Notes: generated by a model not told the origin, from the sequence alone. A stretch of DNA of 64,000 nt from an uncultured bacterium (GCA_905214735.1 CAJMNI010000008.1:1-64000); one strand, 5' to 3'; shown: positions 1-8,482, numbered from the stretch's first letter. Translations and numbers: made by a program.

Positions 1-76
1 TAAAAATCTACCAATCTGACAAATAATCAGTTAGCTATTTTCTGAATGTTCCTATGTAGGCGGTAACGTTGGTTTC

Positions 77-559
77 ATGCATCAGGATCAGCAGACTGAA
101 TACGGAAAAGTAAGCACCAACGAGTTCTCTATCATCCCGGAGATCGGCTACAACTTAAACAAGAGCTGGGCTATCGGTACAACGATCGGCTATGACTACA
201 CACACTGGAACGGCACTGACACCGACCTCCACATGTTCGAGTTCAATCCCTACGCACGCTGGTCGTACTTCCGCACATCCAACAACCTCGTTCAGCTCTT
301 CATCGACGGTGGCGCAGGTATCGGTTGCGGCACATACGAGTACAAAGACGACGACAGCCACACCGCAGTGACATGGAACGTTGGTCTCCGCCCCGGTATC
401 GCCATCAACTTCACCGACAAGTTCAGCTTCGTTACGCACATCGGTTTCTTAGGTTATCAGGGCGCCAACAACGCTGCTTACGATGCAGGCATGCCCCGCA
501 AAGGCGGTTTCTCCTTCTCGGGCAACGACCTGACCTTCGGTTTCTACTACAACTTCTAA
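77..559 (+). CDS. Outer-membrane beta-barrel (porin-like) protein, 5' end missing or broken
   Basis: The 160 residues are alternating aromatic/polar strands (YVGGNVGF just upstream of the Met, then NEFSIIPEIGYNLNKSWAIG, and a closing strand LTFGFYYNF ending in Phe), typical of a small 8-10 strand outer-membrane barrel. The open frame continues upstream of this Met to base 35, adding residues that look like the first barrel strand, but a TAG at 32-34 stops it, and no signal peptide is present in any frame of bases 1-76. A functional barrel of this family needs a signal peptide, so the gene appears to have lost or been separated from its start. A strong terminator follows at once. Function unknown; moderately sure of the barrel, sure of the missing leader. 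Confidence 0.7.
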   Translation: MHQDQQTEYGKVSTNEFSIIPEIGYNLNKSWAIGTTIGYDYTHWNGTDTDLHMFEFNPYARWSYFRTSNNLVQLFIDGGAGIGCGTYEYKDDDSHTAVTWNVGLRPGIAINFTDKFSFVTHIGFLGYQGANNAAYDAGMPRKGGFSFSGNDLTFGFYYNF

Positions 560-576
560 ACCGAAGCCATAAACGC

Positions 577-630
577 AAAGACACAACAAAAGGCATCCTC
601 TCCGGAGGGTGCCTTTTTCGTTGTGTCTTT
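577..630. terminator. Bidirectional rho-independent terminator
   Basis: A long inverted repeat: AAAGACACAAC and GGCATCCTC on the left pair with GAGGGTGCC and GTTGTGTCTTT on the right around a TCCG tetraloop, with a T run on one strand and an A run on the other. It sits between the convergent barrel gene and xerD and can end transcription from both sides. Confidence 0.85.
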
Positions 631-664
631 TATAATAAGAAATATTTCGCTGTCTCAGTTTCCG

Positions 665-1594
665 TTATATTTCGGGCGTTTTGTCACGGTAGAGGGGATG
701 GTGGCGCAGGAGTTCGCCGCGCAGGCGCGTGCGGTCGAGGTGGAGATATATTTCGGTGGTGGCGATCGATTCGTGGCCGAGCATTTCCTGAATGGCCCTC
801 AGGTTGGCGCCCCCTTCCAGCAGATGGGTGGCGAAAGAATGGCGCAGCGTGTGGGGCGACACTTTCTTGGTTATTCCGGCCATGGCGGCGGCATCGCGCA
901 CTATATAGAAGACCATCACCCGAGTCAGTCCGGCTCCGCGCCGGTTGAGAAAGAGCAGGTCGCTGCAGCCCGGCTTGACAGGCCCGGCGTTGCGTATCGG
1001 CAGATACTCCTCGATAAGCGAGAGGGCCACGGGGGAAACCGGCACGAGCCGCTGTTTGCTCCCTTTCCCCTCTACGATCACATATCCCTCCTCAAAATCT
1101 ATGCGCGACAGCCGGAGGTCGACCACCTCCGACACCCGCAGGCCGCTCCCGTAAAGAATCTCGATTATGGCATGGTTGCGCGGTGTCTCCTCTTTCTCCG
1201 GCGGCAGCGCGGCGATCATGGCGTTGATCTCTTCCACACTAAGCACGTCGGGGAGCGACCGCCCCAACTGAGGCGACTCTATCAGCATGGTGGGATCGTC
1301 GGGGCGATAACCCTCCATGCGCATAAATTTGAAAAAAGACCTAACTCCCGCCACAGCCCTCGCTTGCGAACGAGGGGCAATCCCCATGTCATGAAGCACG
1401 CAGAGAAAGCGCGACACATCCTCCCCGGTCATATCGGCGGCCGAGAGTCCTTCGGCCTCTATGAATTCCATGAGATGGGCCACGTCAGTGCCGTAGCCGG
1501 CGGCTGTATGCTGCGACAGTCCTCGTTCGAGCAGAAGCCAGCGGCTGAAATCTGCCGCGATCTGCCGCAGGTCTTTCAGCGGTCGGCAATCCAT
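665..1594 (-). CDS. xerD: Tyrosine recombinase XerD
   Basis: Site-specific tyrosine recombinase that, with XerC, resolves chromosome dimers at dif. The 309-residue protein has the N-terminal SAM-like core-binding domain (about 1-95: FSRWLLLERGLSQHTAAGYGTD) and the C-terminal catalytic domain with ILYGSGLRVSEVVDL (first catalytic Arg), HTLRHSFATHLLEGGANL (HxxR box), LGHESIATTEIYLHL (His and catalytic Tyr). Length and the GANLRAIQEMLGH segment fit housekeeping XerD rather than an integrase of a mobile element. An upstream TTG at 1627 would add 11 residues; the ATG at 1594 gives the usual length. Last gene of the leftward Lrp-YfhO-XerD group. Confidence 0.9.
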   Translation of the reverse strand: MDCRPLKDLRQIAADFSRWLLLERGLSQHTAAGYGTDVAHLMEFIEAEGLSAADMTGEDVSRFLCVLHDMGIAPRSQARAVAGVRSFFKFMRMEGYRPDDPTMLIESPQLGRSLPDVLSVEEINAMIAALPPEKEETPRNHAIIEILYGSGLRVSEVVDLRLSRIDFEEGYVIVEGKGSKQRLVPVSPVALSLIEEYLPIRNAGPVKPGCSDLLFLNRRGAGLTRVMVFYIVRDAAAMAGITKKVSPHTLRHSFATHLLEGGANLRAIQEMLGHESIATTEIYLHLDRTRLRGELLRHHPLYRDKTPEI

Positions 1595-1647
1595 AGTGTG
1601 CAGTTGTTCCCGAAGTTGATGTTGCAATCAGATGTTGCAATCGGATA

Positions 1648-2190
1648 TCAGATATTGATGGTGTAGCTGATCTTGTGCATCCCTTCGCGCGCGATCAGAA
1701 GCACGTTGCGGGTGCCCCGGAGCATAAGCCCCTCCTTCATGCCGTCGAAGAGCTGGCCGGCCCATCCTTCCGGGGCGTCGCGCAGAGCGACGATGTGTCC
1801 GGGCCGCTCGAGATGCCTCTTCAGGGTGGCGAGCGGGATATAGTCGCCGGTGGTGCATATCATCCTGCATTCGGCCGCCCGGTTGGAGTGTCGCTCCACT
1901 TTCATGCGGGAGTCGGCGGCCTCGAGGGCGGCGTGAAAGGCGGCATGGCTGTGGCTCGGCAGAAACACTGTGCGCGGTTGCAGAAACGCCGCGAGACGCA
2001 GCAGCATCCTCGCGTTGCGCCTCACTCTGGGCAACACCGCGTTGCCCAGAGCGGCGTCGATGTCGTAATAGCCATACCAGGAATAGCGGCCCGGCGACAC
2101 GGCGCGTTCCACAAGCTCGTAGGCATACGGGGAATGCACCCCGTAGCCGTAGCTGTGTCTCAACCGTTTATACCATGCCGCCAGTCCCAT
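1648..2190 (-). CDS. Conserved protein with GxHSPxxxEL motif, methyltransferase-like fragment
   Basis: The 180-residue product starts LRHSYGYGVHSPYAYELVERAV. That GHGIHSPF-like segment is the N-terminal hallmark of a Bacteroidota family usually annotated as SAM-dependent methyltransferase, about 240-260 residues long. Here the middle is short and no clear glycine-rich SAM loop is visible, so it may be a reduced, non-catalytic relative. No signal peptide. It lies 25 bases downstream of the YfhO-like gene and about 50 bases upstream of xerD, all leftward, so it is probably cotranscribed. The exact function is unknown. Confidence 0.55.
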   Translation of the reverse strand: MGLAAWYKRLRHSYGYGVHSPYAYELVERAVSPGRYSWYGYYDIDAALGNAVLPRVRRNARMLLRLAAFLQPRTVFLPSHSHAAFHAALEAADSRMKVERHSNRAAECRMICTTGDYIPLATLKRHLERPGHIVALRDAPEGWAGQLFDGMKEGLMLRGTRNVLLIAREGMHKISYTINI

Positions 2191-2215
2191 GTCTGTTTCC
2201 TGTTATTCCTGATTA

Positions 2216-4750
2216 TTATTCGACTCTCTTTTTCTCTGCCTTTTCTCTCTCCTTTTCCTCCTTCTCCTCTCTTTTCTTGCGGCGCGAGGGGAAGAGGTCG
2301 GGGCAGAAGATGCGCACGATCCAGATGGCGGCCGCCGCCGAAGCGATTATATAGATAAGGATCACCGAGGCCACGGAGATATTGTTGGTGACGCGCAGCG
2401 ACTTGGGATCGAAGGTGAACGTGATGTCATGCTGTCCTGGTTCGAGCCTGAGGGCGCGGAGCACATAATTCACCCTTCCGATCTGAGCCGGCTTGCCGTC
2501 GACGGTAGCCTCCCATCCCCAGGGGAAATATATCTCGCTGAAGACCGCTATGCCGCCGCGGGCCGTGCGGGCCTTGTAGGTGAGCCGGTTGGGGCGGTAG
2601 CTCGTCTCGTAGATAGTGTCGCCTGCCGCCTTGGGCTGAGCTTTGCCGAGCACCTTCTCGAAGCTCTTGTCGGCCACGGCCTTGGTGGCGACGGGGAGCG
2701 AATCGAGCGCGGCCATCTCCTGGTCGGCGTTGGCCACATAGTCGATCGCGGATACGAACCAGGCGTTGCCCAGCGCGCCTGGATTCTGCTGCACGGGCGC
2801 CTCCGGCTTGCCGGTCAGGATATATTTGGTGTTGAGCATGTCGAGCACGTTCTGGTTTCCTTTGCCGATCTGATGCTCGAGCAGGTCGTTATAGCGTGTG
2901 AGCTTCGCGGCGTGGTATCCGCCGACTGTCTTGTGGAAATAGGAGGAGCGCGCCGAACCCATGCCGGGGATGTCGAGCACGCGGTAGTTGGTGGTATCCT
3001 GAAGGATCGCGCGGTCGGCGTCGGTCATCTCGAACATCGTCTCGTTGTCGGTCGGCGTGTTGAAGTTGTCGGAGTTGACATAGCGCTTGTTGACCGAGAA
3101 GAGGTCGATGAGCACGAGGGCCGAGAGGGCGCAGACGAACAGGGTGTTGTTCTTGAGTTTTCCTTTGAGATAGAGGAACACAAGGCCGCAGCCGATGAGG
3201 ATATAGATCATCGAACGGAGTGAGTCGGCGCTCACGAGGGCGAGACGGGTGTCGCGGATGGCGCCGATCACGCCGTAATACTGCGGGTCGGAAAAGGCTC
3301 CGGCCTGCTGGAGCGCTTCGAGTTCATCCACGCGGAAGGGCTGTCCGAACACCGACGGAGCCACCCAGCCGACGAAGCATACGAGCGCCCCGAGGCCGAA
3401 GACGGTGATCACCGTCCAGCGGTTTTTGATGAATTCCTCCCGGTTGTCGCACATCTGCTTGACGCACATCGCCGCAAGCAGAGGCAGCGTGAATTCCACA
3501 ATCACCAGTATGCTCGATACGGCGCGGAACTTGCTGTAGCCCGGAATGTAGTCGATGAAGAAGTCGGTGAAGGGCTGGAAGTTATGTCCCCACGAGAGGA
3601 GGATTGCGAGCAGGGAGACTGCGAAGAGCGCCCATTTCATCGGACCTTTCACCATGAAGAGCGCCAGAATCGCCAGCATCAGCACGAAAGCCCCGACATA
3701 GACCGGGCCGTTGGTCATCGGCTGGTTGCCGAAATATTGCGGGAACTGATAGACGAACTGCATCTCTTCGGGAGAGAGGTTCACCTGCTCTCCGGCGGGA
3801 GTGTCGAGCACCGAAGCGAAGGCGAGCTGCCCTTCGGCGGGAGCGACTGTGGCGCCCCCTTTCACGTTGGGCACCAAGAGGGTAAACGTCTCGTCGACGC
3901 CGTAGCTCCATGAGGTGATGGCGTCGCGGTCCATGCCGCCGGTCTGGCGTGTGCCGGGAGCCGGGGAGAGGTCGGTGGCGCGGCCGCGCACAGTCTCCTT
4001 GGCATATTCGTAAGAATTGTAGAGGCTTGCCGAGTTGGCGGCCACGGCGAGCAGTCCGGCGCCGATCACGCAGGCTGTCGAGATGCACCATTTCCCGGCT
4101 TCATGGTTGCGTATGGCCTTGACGAGCCAGGCGATCATCATCGCCGCGATCACGAAGAGGAAATAATACGACATCTGCGGGTGGTTGCTCTGCAGCTGCA
4201 GGGCGCCGAAGAGGGCGGCAAGGGCCGAGCCGGCGAGATATTTCCTCCTGTAGCAGAGGGCGATGCCGCCGATTGTCGGCGGGATATAGGCCAGCGTCAC
4301 GAACTTCCAGATGTGCCCCGCGCCGATCAGGATAATGAAATATGAGGAGAATCCCCATGCCACGGCGGCGAACAGCGATTCCTGCCATTTCATCTTGATG
4401 CACAGGCACATAATAAACATGCCGGCCATCATGGCAAAGAGCAGCCCGGCGGGATTGGGAAGCCATAGCATGGTTGCTCCCTGCAGCCACGACAGCAGCG
4501 AGTTGGCCGGATAGGAGGGGGCTATCTGGAAATTCGGCATTCCGCCGAAGAGGGAGTCGGTCCAGCGGGTGGTTTCTCCGGTGGCCTCATGGAAGGCTAT
4601 TCCCTCCTGGCCGTTGGCTATTCCCTGCATGGTGTCGTGCTGCTGAAGCACGCGCCCCTCCATGTCGTCGGGAAAGAAAAAAAGAAAAGCCACGAGGGCA
4701 AGAAACGCCGTGGCTATTATCACATATAAATATTTCTTATCCTTATTCAT
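2216..4750 (-). CDS. YfhO-family multispanning membrane protein
   Basis: An 844-residue integral membrane protein of the YfhO type (GT-C fold, thought to act on lipid-linked sugars or lipoteichoic/lipid glycosylation in other phyla). A first membrane helix (YLYVIIATAFLALVAFLFFF) is followed by an extracytoplasmic loop with the acidic HDTMQGIANGQE segment, then about a dozen helices up to roughly residue 540, a soluble C-terminal beta domain (about 560-790) and a final helix. It ends in a highly charged cytoplasmic tail (RRKKREEKEEKEREKAEKK). Starts 28 bases after the Lrp-type gene. Family placement is good; substrate is unknown. Confidence 0.8.
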   Translation of the reverse strand: MNKDKKYLYVIIATAFLALVAFLFFFPDDMEGRVLQQHDTMQGIANGQEGIAFHEATGETTRWTDSLFGGMPNFQIAPSYPANSLLSWLQGATMLWLPNPAGLLFAMMAGMFIMCLCIKMKWQESLFAAVAWGFSSYFIILIGAGHIWKFVTLAYIPPTIGGIALCYRRKYLAGSALAALFGALQLQSNHPQMSYYFLFVIAAMMIAWLVKAIRNHEAGKWCISTACVIGAGLLAVAANSASLYNSYEYAKETVRGRATDLSPAPGTRQTGGMDRDAITSWSYGVDETFTLLVPNVKGGATVAPAEGQLAFASVLDTPAGEQVNLSPEEMQFVYQFPQYFGNQPMTNGPVYVGAFVLMLAILALFMVKGPMKWALFAVSLLAILLSWGHNFQPFTDFFIDYIPGYSKFRAVSSILVIVEFTLPLLAAMCVKQMCDNREEFIKNRWTVITVFGLGALVCFVGWVAPSVFGQPFRVDELEALQQAGAFSDPQYYGVIGAIRDTRLALVSADSLRSMIYILIGCGLVFLYLKGKLKNNTLFVCALSALVLIDLFSVNKRYVNSDNFNTPTDNETMFEMTDADRAILQDTTNYRVLDIPGMGSARSSYFHKTVGGYHAAKLTRYNDLLEHQIGKGNQNVLDMLNTKYILTGKPEAPVQQNPGALGNAWFVSAIDYVANADQEMAALDSLPVATKAVADKSFEKVLGKAQPKAAGDTIYETSYRPNRLTYKARTARGGIAVFSEIYFPWGWEATVDGKPAQIGRVNYVLRALRLEPGQHDITFTFDPKSLRVTNNISVASVILIYIIASAAAAIWIVRIFCPDLFPSRRKKREEKEEKEREKAEKKRVE

Positions 4751-4778
4751 AAAATTATGAGCGGGTTGTTGTCTCTTG

Positions 4779-5282
4779 TCATTCCTCCGTTTCTTCCTTC
4801 TTCACCTTCTCTTTCCCTTTTTCGGTGGTGTCGAGGGTGATGGGGCGGTAGATGGTCTGTTCGAGGGAGATGAGCGTCTCGGTGTCCATCACGCCGGGAA
4901 TATGCTGGATCTTGTCGTTGAGCAGCTGCATGAGATGCTGGTTGTCGTAGGCGTAGGCCTTGATGAGCATTCCGTAAGGGCCGGTGGTGAAATGGCATTC
5001 CACCACTTCGGGAATCTTTTCGAGCTCTTTGGCGGCTTCGCGGTAGAGCGAGCCTTTTTCGAGACGCACTCCGACGTAGGTGCATGTGTTGTAGCCGAGA
5101 CGGTGCTGGTCGACGTTATAGCCCGAGCCGGTGATGACGCCCATGTCGATGAGGCGCTGGATGCGCTGATGGATTGCCGCGCGCGACACTCCGCATCTTA
5201 CTGCAATATCTTTCGAAGCCATGCGGGCATTCCCCATGACGATGTTCAGGATTTTCCTATCGAGATTGTCTAATTTGTCCAT
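4779..5282 (-). CDS. Lrp/AsnC-family transcriptional regulator
   Basis: A 167-residue feast/famine regulator. Residues 1-60 hold the winged helix-turn-helix (LDRKILNIVMGNARMASKDIAVRCGVSRAAIHQRIQRL) with the usual following VITGSGYNVD linker; residues 65-150 form the RAM ligand-binding/oligomerisation domain (VGVRLEKGS, VVECHFTTGPYGMLIKAYA). A charged tail (EKGKEKVKKEETEE) is longer than usual. Such proteins sense amino acids and form octamers on DNA. It heads the leftward transcript that runs through the YfhO-like gene. A 15-base palindrome next to its promoter suggests autoregulation. Confidence 0.9.
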   Translation of the reverse strand: MDKLDNLDRKILNIVMGNARMASKDIAVRCGVSRAAIHQRIQRLIDMGVITGSGYNVDQHRLGYNTCTYVGVRLEKGSLYREAAKELEKIPEVVECHFTTGPYGMLIKAYAYDNQHLMQLLNDKIQHIPGVMDTETLISLEQTIYRPITLDTTEKGKEKVKKEETEE

Positions 5283-5344
5283 TGTTGAAGTTTCCCTTAC
5301 CGAGTTTAAATTTAGTCAGTAGTATTGATTTTTGTTAACGTTTG

Positions 5345-5359
5345 ATCCAAATTCTGGAT
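5345..5359. promoter_or_regulatory. Palindrome, candidate Lrp-type operator
   Basis: ATCCA-AATTC-TGGAT is a perfect 5+5+5 inverted repeat 63 bases upstream of the Lrp-type start and about 9 bases downstream of its likely -7 box. Sites of Lrp/AsnC proteins are typically imperfect 15-base palindromes, so it is a fair candidate autoregulatory operator. This is inference. Confidence 0.4.
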
Positions 5360-5367
5360 TATCAGCA

Positions 5368-5399
5368 CAAAATTAAAGAAAAATGATGAAATGTGCAAC
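5368..5399 (-). promoter_or_regulatory. Probable promoter of the Lrp-YfhO-xerD group
   Basis: On the minus strand TAATTTTG (5368-5375) matches the Bacteroidota -7 box TAnnTTTG, and a GTTG about 20 bases upstream is a weak match to the -33 TTTG. Confidence 0.5.
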
Positions 5400-5492
5400 G
5401 GATTGAGATAAAAATGCCAAAAATCTGCCCTAAAACAGAAAATAGGATGACAAAATGCCAATAAAATTGGTTGAATTGGCTGAATTGCGGCC

Positions 5493-6731
5493 TTATTTTA
5501 TGCGGCTTTTGGCGAATCGGGCGGTGATGAGCGCTGTGGCGGCGCCGATGACAGCCACCGGGAGGAGCGTGAGCGCCACGTCGGAGAAGTGGACTTCCAC
5601 CGGATATGCCCGCAGATATGTGGCGCCGGGAGCGCCGGGGAGGGTGATGAATCCGAAATGCTGCTGCAGCAGACAGAGCGCCAGGCCGAGCAATATCCCC
5701 GACAATCCTCCGATCAGGGAGACGTAGATGCTCTCCCAGGCGAAAATCGAGCCGATGCGCCCCGCCGGCATCCCCATGGCTGTGAGCGTCGACATGCTGT
5801 TCTGCTTCTCGAGCACGAGCATCGAGAGAGTGGAGATGATGTTGAAGCTCGCAATCATCAGAATGAAGAAGAGGAGCAGAAACGACACCCACTTTTCAAT
5901 CGAGATCATGCGGAAATTCATCTCCTGCTGGCGGAGCCGGTCTTTCACCACATAGTCCGGTCCGAGAGCCGAGGCTATGGCGGCGGTCAAGGAGGCGTCG
6001 TCGGTGCCCGGTGTCCCCTTCACTTCGATGGCGGAGGCTTCGGAGGAATATTGCAGCAGGTCGCGGGCCGTGGCGAGATCGACGATTATCCCGTTCTGGT
6101 CATATTCCGACTGCTCCGACCGGTAGACACCGGTCACATAGACCGAGTCGGTAAGGAATGAGCTTGCCGGATTGGCGGGGTTGATGCGTCCTTCACGCCT
6201 CGGGGCGAAGAGGAGGATCGTCGATTGGGGAAGGGCTTCGAGTTGCGAGGCGGTTCCGATGGAAATTATCCCCTGAGGCGTTGTCCCGTCCCCTTCCCCG
6301 GTGCTGAAATAGCTTCCCTCGTCCGGCTTGATGAGCGATTCGACGGCGGTGACGCGGCGGTATGCCTCGCGGTCAACTCCCTTTAGCGTCACCGGCATCT
6401 CGCGCGAGTCGCAGATGGCGAGCGCATTGTCGGTGAGCGTCGGCGTGGCGGTCTCCACTCCCTTTATCTTCGCCACTTTCGCGGCGAGCTGTTCGGCCTC
6501 CGCGAAGACTTTCCCTTTGGCCGGAGTTACTATCACGTCGGGCGAAAGGGTGTCGAGCCTTTCGGAGATGGCGGCCATGAAGCCGTTGAACACCGACAGC
6601 ACGCAGATGATGGCGGCCGTCGCCACTGCCATTCCGCATATTGACACAGTGGAAATGGCACCGACGGCCGAGTGTGATTTCTTTGATCTGAGATAGCGCC
6701 AGGCGATGGCGGCCGACAGAGGTTTGCTCAT
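5493..6731 (-). CDS. FtsX/LolC-LolE-like ABC transporter permease
   Basis: A 412-residue inner-membrane permease of the MacB/FtsX superfamily, most like the lipoprotein-releasing LolC/LolE proteins. The N-terminus AIAWRYLRSKKSHSAVGAISTVSICGMAVATAAI is the classic first cytoplasmic segment and membrane helix; a periplasmic domain follows (about 45-265); three more helices are at about 275-300 (FLLLFFILMIASFNIISTLSMLV), 320-350 and 370-395. The partner ATPase is not in this window. It is the last gene of the aroQ-rbfA group, 76 bases after rbfA. Confidence 0.85.
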   Translation of the reverse strand: MSKPLSAAIAWRYLRSKKSHSAVGAISTVSICGMAVATAAIICVLSVFNGFMAAISERLDTLSPDVIVTPAKGKVFAEAEQLAAKVAKIKGVETATPTLTDNALAICDSREMPVTLKGVDREAYRRVTAVESLIKPDEGSYFSTGEGDGTTPQGIISIGTASQLEALPQSTILLFAPRREGRINPANPASSFLTDSVYVTGVYRSEQSEYDQNGIIVDLATARDLLQYSSEASAIEVKGTPGTDDASLTAAIASALGPDYVVKDRLRQQEMNFRMISIEKWVSFLLLFFILMIASFNIISTLSMLVLEKQNSMSTLTAMGMPAGRIGSIFAWESIYVSLIGGLSGILLGLALCLLQQHFGFITLPGAPGATYLRAYPVEVHFSDVALTLLPVAVIGAATALITARFAKSRIK

Positions 6732-6807
6732 CAGTTAGAGGATGTTGTTCAGAAATCCGGATTCCCTTCGCCGGAGATCCGGCCTATTCTCCCGATTATT
6801 CCCGGAA

Positions 6808-7179
6808 TCACTCCTTCGGAGCTTCCGGAGCGGGAGCCGTCGGGCTGAGGCCGAGCAGACGGTCGATGTTCTCGGCGTAGTCAAGAGAGTCGTCGAGATA
6901 GAACTGCAGGTCGGGGCATTTGCGGAGCGTCTGCTTCACGGCCTGGGCCAGTTCGTAGCGGCAGGTCTTTGACTGGCGCTTGATGTTCTCAAGGATTTCG
7001 TTGCTTTTTTCGGGCGGGAAGATGCTGAGGTAGACCTTCGCGATGCTGAGGTCGGGGGTTACGCGCACGGCGCTTACCGAGACGATCACATTTCCCATGG
7101 CCGCTGTCTGGCGGCGGAATATTTCGCTGAGCTCGCGCTGAAGCAGGCGGGCTATTTTTGCTTGACGTTTGCTTTCCAT
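6808..7179 (-). CDS. rbfA: Ribosome-binding factor A
   Basis: RbfA, a KH-fold protein that helps mature the 5' end of 16S rRNA in the 30S subunit. The 123 residues contain the family pattern: RQAKIARLLQRELSEIFRRQ at the start, VSAVRVTPDLSIAKVYLSIFP in the middle and YELAQAVKQTLRKCPDLQFYLDDSLDYAENIDRLL at the end. Length is normal. The order rbfA followed by a LolC/E-like permease is common in Bacteroidales. Confidence 0.92.
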   Translation of the reverse strand: MESKRQAKIARLLQRELSEIFRRQTAAMGNVIVSVSAVRVTPDLSIAKVYLSIFPPEKSNEILENIKRQSKTCRYELAQAVKQTLRKCPDLQFYLDDSLDYAENIDRLLGLSPTAPAPEAPKE

Positions 7180-7194
7180 ATCTTTATATTTTAC

Positions 7195-7216
7195 CGCCGG
7201 AAACCGATTTCCGGCG
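7195..7216 (-). other. Hairpin between O-methyltransferase and rbfA
   Basis: CGCCGGAAA / TTTCCGGCG form a perfect 9-base-pair stem with a 4-base loop in the short gap between the two leftward genes. There is no clear T run, so it may be a processing or partial termination site rather than a full terminator. Confidence 0.45.
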
Positions 7217-7225
7217 CATGTCTAT

Positions 7226-7879
7226 TTAACGTGCGGGACTCTCTTTTAGTTTACGGATAATCGTTAGTCCGTCGCGCAGCGGCAGAATCACCTTCTCCAC
7301 GCGCCGGTCGGCTGCCACCATGTCGTTGAAGCGCATTATTCCGGCCGTCTGGTGGTCGCGGGCATACTGCGGATCGGCCACATGTCCGTCCCAGAGCGTG
7401 TTGTCGGCCAGGATATATCCTCCCGGCCGCAGCAGGGGAAGAGCCTTCTCGTAATATTCGGGATACTCCTTTTTGTTGGCGTCGATGAAAATGAGGTCGA
7501 AAGTTTCCGGCTCCCATTGCTCCATCACCTCGAGGGCCGCACCGATATGGAGCGAGATTTTTTCGCCGAAGGGGGAGGAGGCGAATGCCTCGCGGATGAA
7601 ATCCTCCATTTCGTCGTCGAATTCGATGGTGTCGAGCGTTGCGCCCGGGCGCAGGGCCTCGGCGATGCAGAGTGCGGAATATCCCGAGAATGTGCCGAGT
7701 TCGAGCACGCGGTCGGGGTCGATCATTCCGACGAGCATCTTCAGTAGTCTCCCCTGGATATGGCCCGAGCACATCCGGCCGTTGAGCAGGCGGATGTTGG
7801 TGAGCCGTTCGAGCCGCGCGAGGCTTTCGGGCTGCGGATCGATGTGGGCGGAAATATAATCGTTGAGATCGAGGTCCAT
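7226..7879 (-). CDS. O-methyltransferase (COMT/CCoAOMT-like), class I SAM-dependent
   Basis: A 217-residue soluble enzyme. The SAM site is clear: VLELGTFSGYSALCIAEAL (motif I), IEFDDEMEDFIREAF, and DLIFIDANKKEYPEYYEKALPLLRPGGYILADNTLWDG, which carries the metal-binding Asp and Asp-Asn pair of the catechol/caffeoyl-CoA O-methyltransferase family. The N-terminal GRMCSGHIQGRLLKML is also typical. The natural substrate of the bacterial members is unknown. It starts 12 bases after the aroQ stop, so translation may be coupled. Confidence 0.88.
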   Translation of the reverse strand: MDLDLNDYISAHIDPQPESLARLERLTNIRLLNGRMCSGHIQGRLLKMLVGMIDPDRVLELGTFSGYSALCIAEALRPGATLDTIEFDDEMEDFIREAFASSPFGEKISLHIGAALEVMEQWEPETFDLIFIDANKKEYPEYYEKALPLLRPGGYILADNTLWDGHVADPQYARDHQTAGIMRFNDMVAADRRVEKVILPLRDGLTIIRKLKESPAR

Positions 7880-7891
7880 TTCAGGTCGGGA

Positions 7892-8317
7892 TTATAGCGA
7901 TGCGATGAATCTGACGGCGAGGGCGTAGCCGCGGCGGCCGCATCCTGCGATCACCGCTTTGGCGGCGCGGGCCGTCACCGATTTGTGGCGGAATTCCTCG
8001 CGGGCGTGGATATTCGAGATGTGAACCTCCACGGCCGGCAGGGGAATCGCCTCCAGGGCGTCGGCTATCGCTATCGAATAGTGGGCGTAGGCGCCGGGAT
8101 TGATCACTATCCCGGCGTAGGAGCCGTCGAAACCGGCCCGCTGGATCTCGTCGATGATGCCTCCTTCGCTGTTCGACTGGTAATATTCTATCTCGATCTC
8201 GGGAAATTCGCCGCGAAGGGTGGCAAGGGTGTCTTCGAAGGTCTCCGTGCCGTAGATTTCCGGACATCTCTTTCCGAGAAGGTTGAGATTCGGGCCGTTG
8301 ATGATGAGGATTTTCAT
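7892..8317 (-). CDS. aroQ: 3-dehydroquinate dehydratase, type II
   Basis: Third step of the shikimate pathway, conversion of 3-dehydroquinate to 3-dehydroshikimate. The 141 residues begin KILIINGPNLNLLGKRCPEIYG, with the conserved loop Arg and the catalytic Tyr; NPGAYAHYSIAIADAL, EVHISNIHAREEFRHKSV and IAGCGRRGYALAVRFI complete the family signatures. The frame is open far upstream through the tRNA-Asp gene, but homology begins only at the ATG at 8317, which is the start chosen. First gene of the group aroQ - O-methyltransferase - rbfA - permease. Confidence 0.95.
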   Translation of the reverse strand: MKILIINGPNLNLLGKRCPEIYGTETFEDTLATLRGEFPEIEIEYYQSNSEGGIIDEIQRAGFDGSYAGIVINPGAYAHYSIAIADALEAIPLPAVEVHISNIHAREEFRHKSVTARAAKAVIAGCGRRGYALAVRFIASL

Positions 8318-8354
8318 GACTGTTTGAATTAGTGGAGAGGAATCGGGGGATGCG

Positions 8355-8395
8355 AAAAAGAGCAACAGGAAACCGAAGTTTACACTGTTGCTCTT
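8355..8395 (-). terminator. Terminator of tRNA-Asp
   Basis: On the minus strand AAGAGCAACAG and CTGTTGCTCTT pair across a 16-base loop and are followed by TTTTT. It lies 13 bases after the tRNA, so aroQ probably needs its own promoter or read-through. Confidence 0.75.
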
Positions 8396-8408
8396 CCTCT
8401 CTCCTCGG

Positions 8409-8482
8409 CGGTGCGTACGGGACTCGAACCCGTGACCCCATGCGTGACAGGCATGTATTCTAACCAGCTGAACTAACGCACC
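8409..8482 (-). tRNA. tRNA-Asp (GTC)
   Basis: A 74-base cloverleaf: acceptor GGTGCGT/ACGCACC with discriminator G, D arm GTTC...GAAT, anticodon stem CATGC/GCATG with loop CTGTCAC (anticodon GTC), T arm with GGTTCGAGTCC. The 3' CCA is not encoded. Confidence 0.95.

Noticed and set aside
665..1594. XerD considered as the invertase that broke the neighbouring barrel gene
   Set aside because: The protein has housekeeping XerD features and no inverted repeats were seen around bases 1-80; the link is not supported by the sequence given.
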